From positions 1 to 35,545 of the forward strand of contig NZ_CALXRM010000031.1 in assembly GCF_944390845.1 (NCBI RefSeq): a DNA stretch of 35,545 bases, read 5' to 3'. Positions 32,986-35,545 of the stretch are shown here, one piece after another. The notes under the pieces were generated by a model. The model searched no databases, was not told where the DNA came from, and saw nothing but the letters and a program-made list of their open reading frames with translations. Origin of the DNA: an uncultured Brachyspira sp. GTDB lineage: Bacteria; Spirochaetota; Brachyspiria; Brachyspirales; Brachyspiraceae. Numbering within the stretch: position 1 is the first letter of the stretch; each line of letters starts with the position of its first letter. The position numbers were made by a program, and so were the translations under genes.

Positions 32986-33786
32986 TTATCTTCTTTTTTC
33001 TAATTTTTGCAAATATGTAGATACATTTATATATCCATTATATTTCATAACTTCATAAGCACGAAGACCTATAGAGTTAGCTTCTTTATAGTTTATGTCA
33101 TTATAAATTAGATATCTGGCTATTTCTATTTTAGTGGCATAAAATATGGCATTTTGTCCCCAATCGTCTTTTTCATTTATATCAACTTTTAAATCTTCTA
33201 CTAGATATTTTATCAAATCGAAATTTTCATTTTCAACAGCATACATTAACATAGTTTTGCCTAAAATGTCTCTTTTATTTATATCAGCACCGCTTTTTAT
33301 AAGAAGTTTTACTGAATATAAATCTCCTCCTTCGCAAGCATAATGAAGTGCTGTTTTTCCATTATTATCAACTGCATTGATATCTGCTTTATTGTTTATA
33401 AGAAGATTTAATATATATGGGTAATTGGCTGAAAGTATAAGAGCATTTTCTCCTTTACTATTGGTAATACTTATATCAGCATTTTTCTCTATTAAATAAT
33501 CAGCCAAATCATAATAACCTATTGATACAGCTTTCATTAATAGGGTATTGCCTTCTCTGTTTGTGGCATTGATATCACCATTATTTTCTAAATATCTATT
33601 AATATTTTCTATTATATATGTTAATTTATTATCATGAGTAATAAAATCAAATATGCTTGGTTTTTGAGGTATATTTGAATTTTCTATTCTTTCATAACTA
33701 TTGTATTGAGCATTAACTACATTATCGAATGAGTTAGGAAATAGAAAATTACATAGTATTAATATTAAAATAAAGTATTTTTTCAA
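32986..33786 (-). CDS. Exported ankyrin-repeat protein
   Basis: 266 residues. A signal peptide (MKKYFILILILCNFLFPNSF) is followed by a short linker and about six ankyrin repeats from residue 65 to 255. Repeats read EGNTLLMKAVSIGYYDLADY, NGKTALHYACEGGDLYSVKL and LGKTMLMYAVENENFDLIKY, with NGDINATN- and GADINKRD-type turns. The signal peptide puts the repeats outside the cytoplasm. It shares its style with the membrane-anchored protein at 6167. Binding partner unknown. No clear strong ribosome site is seen: AAGGACAGCACTTGAAAA precedes the ATG, with AAGGA 11 nt away. Confidence 0.87.
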   Translation of the reverse strand: MKKYFILILILCNFLFPNSFDNVVNAQYNSYERIENSNIPQKPSIFDFITHDNKLTYIIENINRYLENNGDINATNREGNTLLMKAVSIGYYDLADYLIEKNADISITNSKGENALILSANYPYILNLLINNKADINAVDNNGKTALHYACEGGDLYSVKLLIKSGADINKRDILGKTMLMYAVENENFDLIKYLVEDLKVDINEKDDWGQNAIFYATKIEIARYLIYNDINYKEANSIGLRAYEVMKYNGYINVSTYLQKLEKRR

Positions 33787-33822
33787 GTGCTGTCCTTAAA
33801 TTGATTGTAATTATTTTATTAA

Positions 33823-34560
33823 TTAAACATTATTAATTTTTTCTAATTCACTTAACATGAAATTCAAATCATCAATTACCTTTTGTTCTTCTTTTTGATT
33901 CCTTAAAATATAAGCAGGGTGATAAGTTGCTATTACTGGCACATCTTTTCCATTATTATTGTAGTAATGCACTTTATTTCTAGCTTTTCCGAAAGGTGTT
34001 TTCAAATCAAAATCTATTAAATTACCAAAACCATGACGTCCTAATGCACATATTATTTTAGGATTAAGTATTTTTAATTGAGTTACAAAATAATCTCTAC
34101 AATTTGATTTTTCTTCAGGTAAAGGATCTCTATTTTCAGGAGGTCTGCATTTCAAAGCATTCATTATATAGTATTTTTTATTATTTATGCCAAGCTGTTC
34201 AATCCATTTATCAAGAAGTTTTCCGCCTCTGCCTACAAATGGAAGTCCTTGTTTATCCTCGTCAGCTCCAGGTGCCTCTCCAACAAATACTATATCAGGT
34301 TCTTCATCTCCTCTGCCGAATACTACATTTAATCTGCTGTTACATAAAGCCTCGCATTTCATACATTTTTCAACTTCACTATATATTTTTTTTAATTCTT
34401 CATTATGTATTTCTTTCATTTTATTTATATCCTTATTATCTTTTTTGGATTCTAGTTTTTTTGGATTTTTTAATATTATTTTTTTATTATGTGAACTGCA
34501 AACTATACTTGAAAATTTTATTTGGTTTTGCTGTAAAAAATATTTTTCTATTTTGTTCAT
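33823..34560 (-). CDS. Family-4 [4Fe-4S] uracil-DNA glycosylase
   Basis: 245 residues. It removes uracil from DNA to start base-excision repair. Residues 1-55 are a Lys/Asn-rich extension without known domain. The catalytic domain has VEKCMKCEALCNSR (two cluster Cys), DIVFVGEAPGADEDKQGLPF (motif A, GEAPG), MNALKCRPPENRDP (third Cys), NCRDYF (fourth Cys), and VIATYHPAYILRNQ (motif B, HPAYxLR). Fusions of this type to a DNA polymerase accessory region also start with a basic head. AGGA lies 9 nt before the ATG. A promoter-like repeat end at 34677-34705 points into it. Confidence 0.93.
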   Translation of the reverse strand: MNKIEKYFLQQNQIKFSSIVCSSHNKKIILKNPKKLESKKDNKDINKMKEIHNEELKKIYSEVEKCMKCEALCNSRLNVVFGRGDEEPDIVFVGEAPGADEDKQGLPFVGRGGKLLDKWIEQLGINNKKYYIMNALKCRPPENRDPLPEEKSNCRDYFVTQLKILNPKIICALGRHGFGNLIDFDLKTPFGKARNKVHYYNNNGKDVPVIATYHPAYILRNQKEEQKVIDDLNFMLSELEKINNV

Positions 34561-34676
34561 ATTAATAAATCCTAAATGTTATTTTTAAAACATGTATAAG
34601 ATTATATAATAAAATTAAATTTATTAAAAATTTTTTTATTTATTTGTTATGTAATTTATAAACTGATTATTATGGA

Positions 34677-34705
34677 TATATACTAAAAATTTTTAACTTT
34701 GTCAA
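34677..34705 (-). promoter_or_regulatory. Promoter-like left end of repeat R5, facing the uracil-DNA glycosylase gene
   Basis: On the minus strand TTGACA (34705-34700), a 17-bp spacer and TATATA (34682-34677). It would start RNA about 110 nt before the glycosylase ATG. Confidence 0.5.
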
Positions 34706-35013
34706 CCGATGCACTTTATATAGAGTTATAAACTTTTTTGCCGCACACGCTCTGCGGACTTCGTCAAAGTTTTTATCCTTCGAATACGCTACGCGAAAAA
34801 CGCAATTGCTAGAACTTTATATTTTAAGAATATGTATCAAATATGGTATAATACCCTGATTTTAGGTTAAAAATGCAGTTCTTCGCGAAGCGTATCCGAG
34901 CCTGTCGAGGATATAGGTTCTTTTATACCAATACTTACAGTACTTCCTTCGGTCGTAAAAGAACTGGGGTTCGGGGCAAAGCCCTGAAAATATTTTAAAT
35001 TAAAAAAATTATT

Positions 35014-35042
35014 TTGACAAAATATAATTGTTTAGGTATATA
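35014..35042 (+). promoter_or_regulatory. Promoter-like right end of repeat R5, antisense to the Rpn gene
   Basis: TTGACA (35014-35019), 17 bp, TATATA (35037-35042). Transcription would run into the 3' end of the minus-strand Rpn-family gene 68 nt away. Confidence 0.45.
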
Positions 35043-35109
35043 CTAAAGAGTTTTTATATATAAAAAACTTGTTTAATTTTGTAGTCTATCGAATAAATTT
35101 ACTAGATTT

Positions 35110-35545
35110 TTATAGTTTTTCTATTTCTTGTATACTTAAGCCTGTTAATTCACTGATGAGATTTATGTCCATATTTCTAGCTATCATATTTTTGGCCATA
35201 GATATTGCTTTATTTTTTTCACCTTGTTCTATTCCTTCTTCTTTAGCTTTTTTTAAATCTAATTCTAGACTTTTATCAAAGAAATATGTATCTACTTCGC
35301 GTTTTTTATATTTATCCATTACAGGAGTACTATTTACAAAAGTACGGCATTTCTTTTCAACTTCTTCAAATATAGTATTTTCTTTCATTAAAATAGACAT
35401 ATCTTCCCCCTTAAAAAATTTAACCCAAGAAATGAATTCTTTATGTATATTATCTAAACTTTCTATTTCAGAAATATTTTTTAAATTGAATTTAGGAAGC
35501 TCAACAAAATGTAATTGACAATGATCTGTTAAAATTTTATTATTA
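35110..35545 (-). CDS. Rpn-family recombination-promoting nuclease/putative transposase, 3' part only
   Basis: The reading frame stays open from the stop at 35110 to the window edge, giving about 144 residues of the C-terminal part; the start lies outside. Seen: HCQLHFVELPKF (the family's xxxxHFIELPKF), EFISWVKFFKGEDM, then a Lys/Glu-rich helix EGIEQGEKNKAISMAKNMIA and the closing ELTGLSIQEIEKL (family: TGLSxEEIxxL). The PD-(D/E)XK catalytic core would be in the missing N-terminal part. An internal ATG at 35400 is not the start, since the protein match continues upstream of it. Rpn proteins are mobile-DNA-associated nucleases, often present in many copies per genome. Confidence 0.85.
   Translation of the reverse strand, partial: NNKILTDHCQLHFVELPKFNLKNISEIESLDNIHKEFISWVKFFKGEDMSILMKENTIFEEVEKKCRTFVNSTPVMDKYKKREVDTYFFDKSLELDLKKAKEEGIEQGEKNKAISMAKNMIARNMDINLISELTGLSIQEIEKL

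Larger units (their letters stand above)
34677..35042. repeat. Complete copy (R5) of the dispersed intergenic repeat, 366 bp
   Basis: Left end 34679-34705 matches 18113-18139 and the reverse complement of 51-76; right end 35012-35040 is identical to 18406-18434. Hairpin 1: ACTTT (34732-34736) with AAAGT (34766-34770) enclosing CCGCA/TGCGG. Hairpin 2: GTTCTTTT (34917-34924) with AAAAGAAC (34957-34964). A further imperfect inverted pair is 34781-34797 with 34882-34898 (14 of 17). Both outer ends read outward as TTGACA-17-TATATA. It fills most of the 549-bp gap between the uracil-DNA glycosylase and Rpn genes; no coding sequence is seen inside. Confidence 0.85.

Noticed and set aside
34104..34588. 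Two long plus-strand ORFs opposite the uracil-DNA glycosylase gene
   Set aside because: They are shadow frames: the minus-strand frame has all family motifs, while these are Leu/Ser/Phe-rich without any domain.
34677..35042. Target-site duplication flanking repeat R5
   Set aside because: Both flanks begin with TA next to the TATA of the ends, but R1 and the right side of R2 do not, and in such AT-rich DNA this is not evidence.

Overview
The window looks like a piece of a spirochaete chromosome, most likely Brachyspira. This is inferred from the very AT-rich DNA and AA/TT-rich codon use, a Gram-negative-type envelope (KdsA for Kdo synthesis, lipoproteins with spirochaete-style short lipoboxes), a FapA/DUF342 protein, exported ankyrin proteins, and the gene order rpoN-hpf-ptsN-hprK. 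No rRNA, tRNA, CRISPR array or complete insertion sequence was seen.

Layout. 1-78 is the end of a dispersed GC-rich intergenic repeat. 111-773 (minus) is a YheO/DauR-type PAS-HTH regulator. 938-2873 holds a divergent HD-GYP-like protein and a small lipoprotein, followed by a terminator and a decayed gene (2968-3373). 3485-6076 is a large orphan family-5 solute-binding lipoprotein and 6167-8098 a membrane-anchored ankyrin-repeat protein. 8175-11331 is an O-acetylation pair (MBOAT/AlgI-like plus AlgJ/AlgX-like SGNH). It is preceded by a 40-codon leader ORF built on a 5-bp tandem repeat, which I read as a candidate phase-variation switch. 11424-13525 encodes a secreted protein of unknown function and a second HD-GYP-like paralogue. 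13582-17963 is a forward cluster: fmt, a PASTA membrane protein, a methyltransferase and FapA.

17964-19816 alternates repeat DNA with kdsA. It is followed by a SpsF-like cytidylyltransferase overlapping a GIY-YIG protein, then a split transketolase (20988-22744) closed by a strong bidirectional terminator. On the minus strand come a BFD-like [2Fe-2S] protein and an HdeD-like membrane protein; then rsmH and an FtsL-like protein on the plus strand. From 25154 to 32017 a minus-strand set encodes DUF4132, RpoN, a long HPF, PtsN and HPr kinase, the PTS-Ntr/sigma-54 module. 32082-34560 (minus) holds two exported proteins and a family-4 uracil-DNA glycosylase. 34677-35042 is another full repeat element, and the right edge cuts an Rpn-family nuclease/transposase gene.

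The two most interesting signals are: (1) the pentanucleotide leader whose three reading frames end at very different places relative to the acetyltransferase start; and (2) an intergenic repeat family of about 330-370 bp whose two ends both look like outward-facing sigma-70 promoters (TTGACA-17-TATAWA) and whose internal GC-rich hairpins differ between copies by compensatory base changes.
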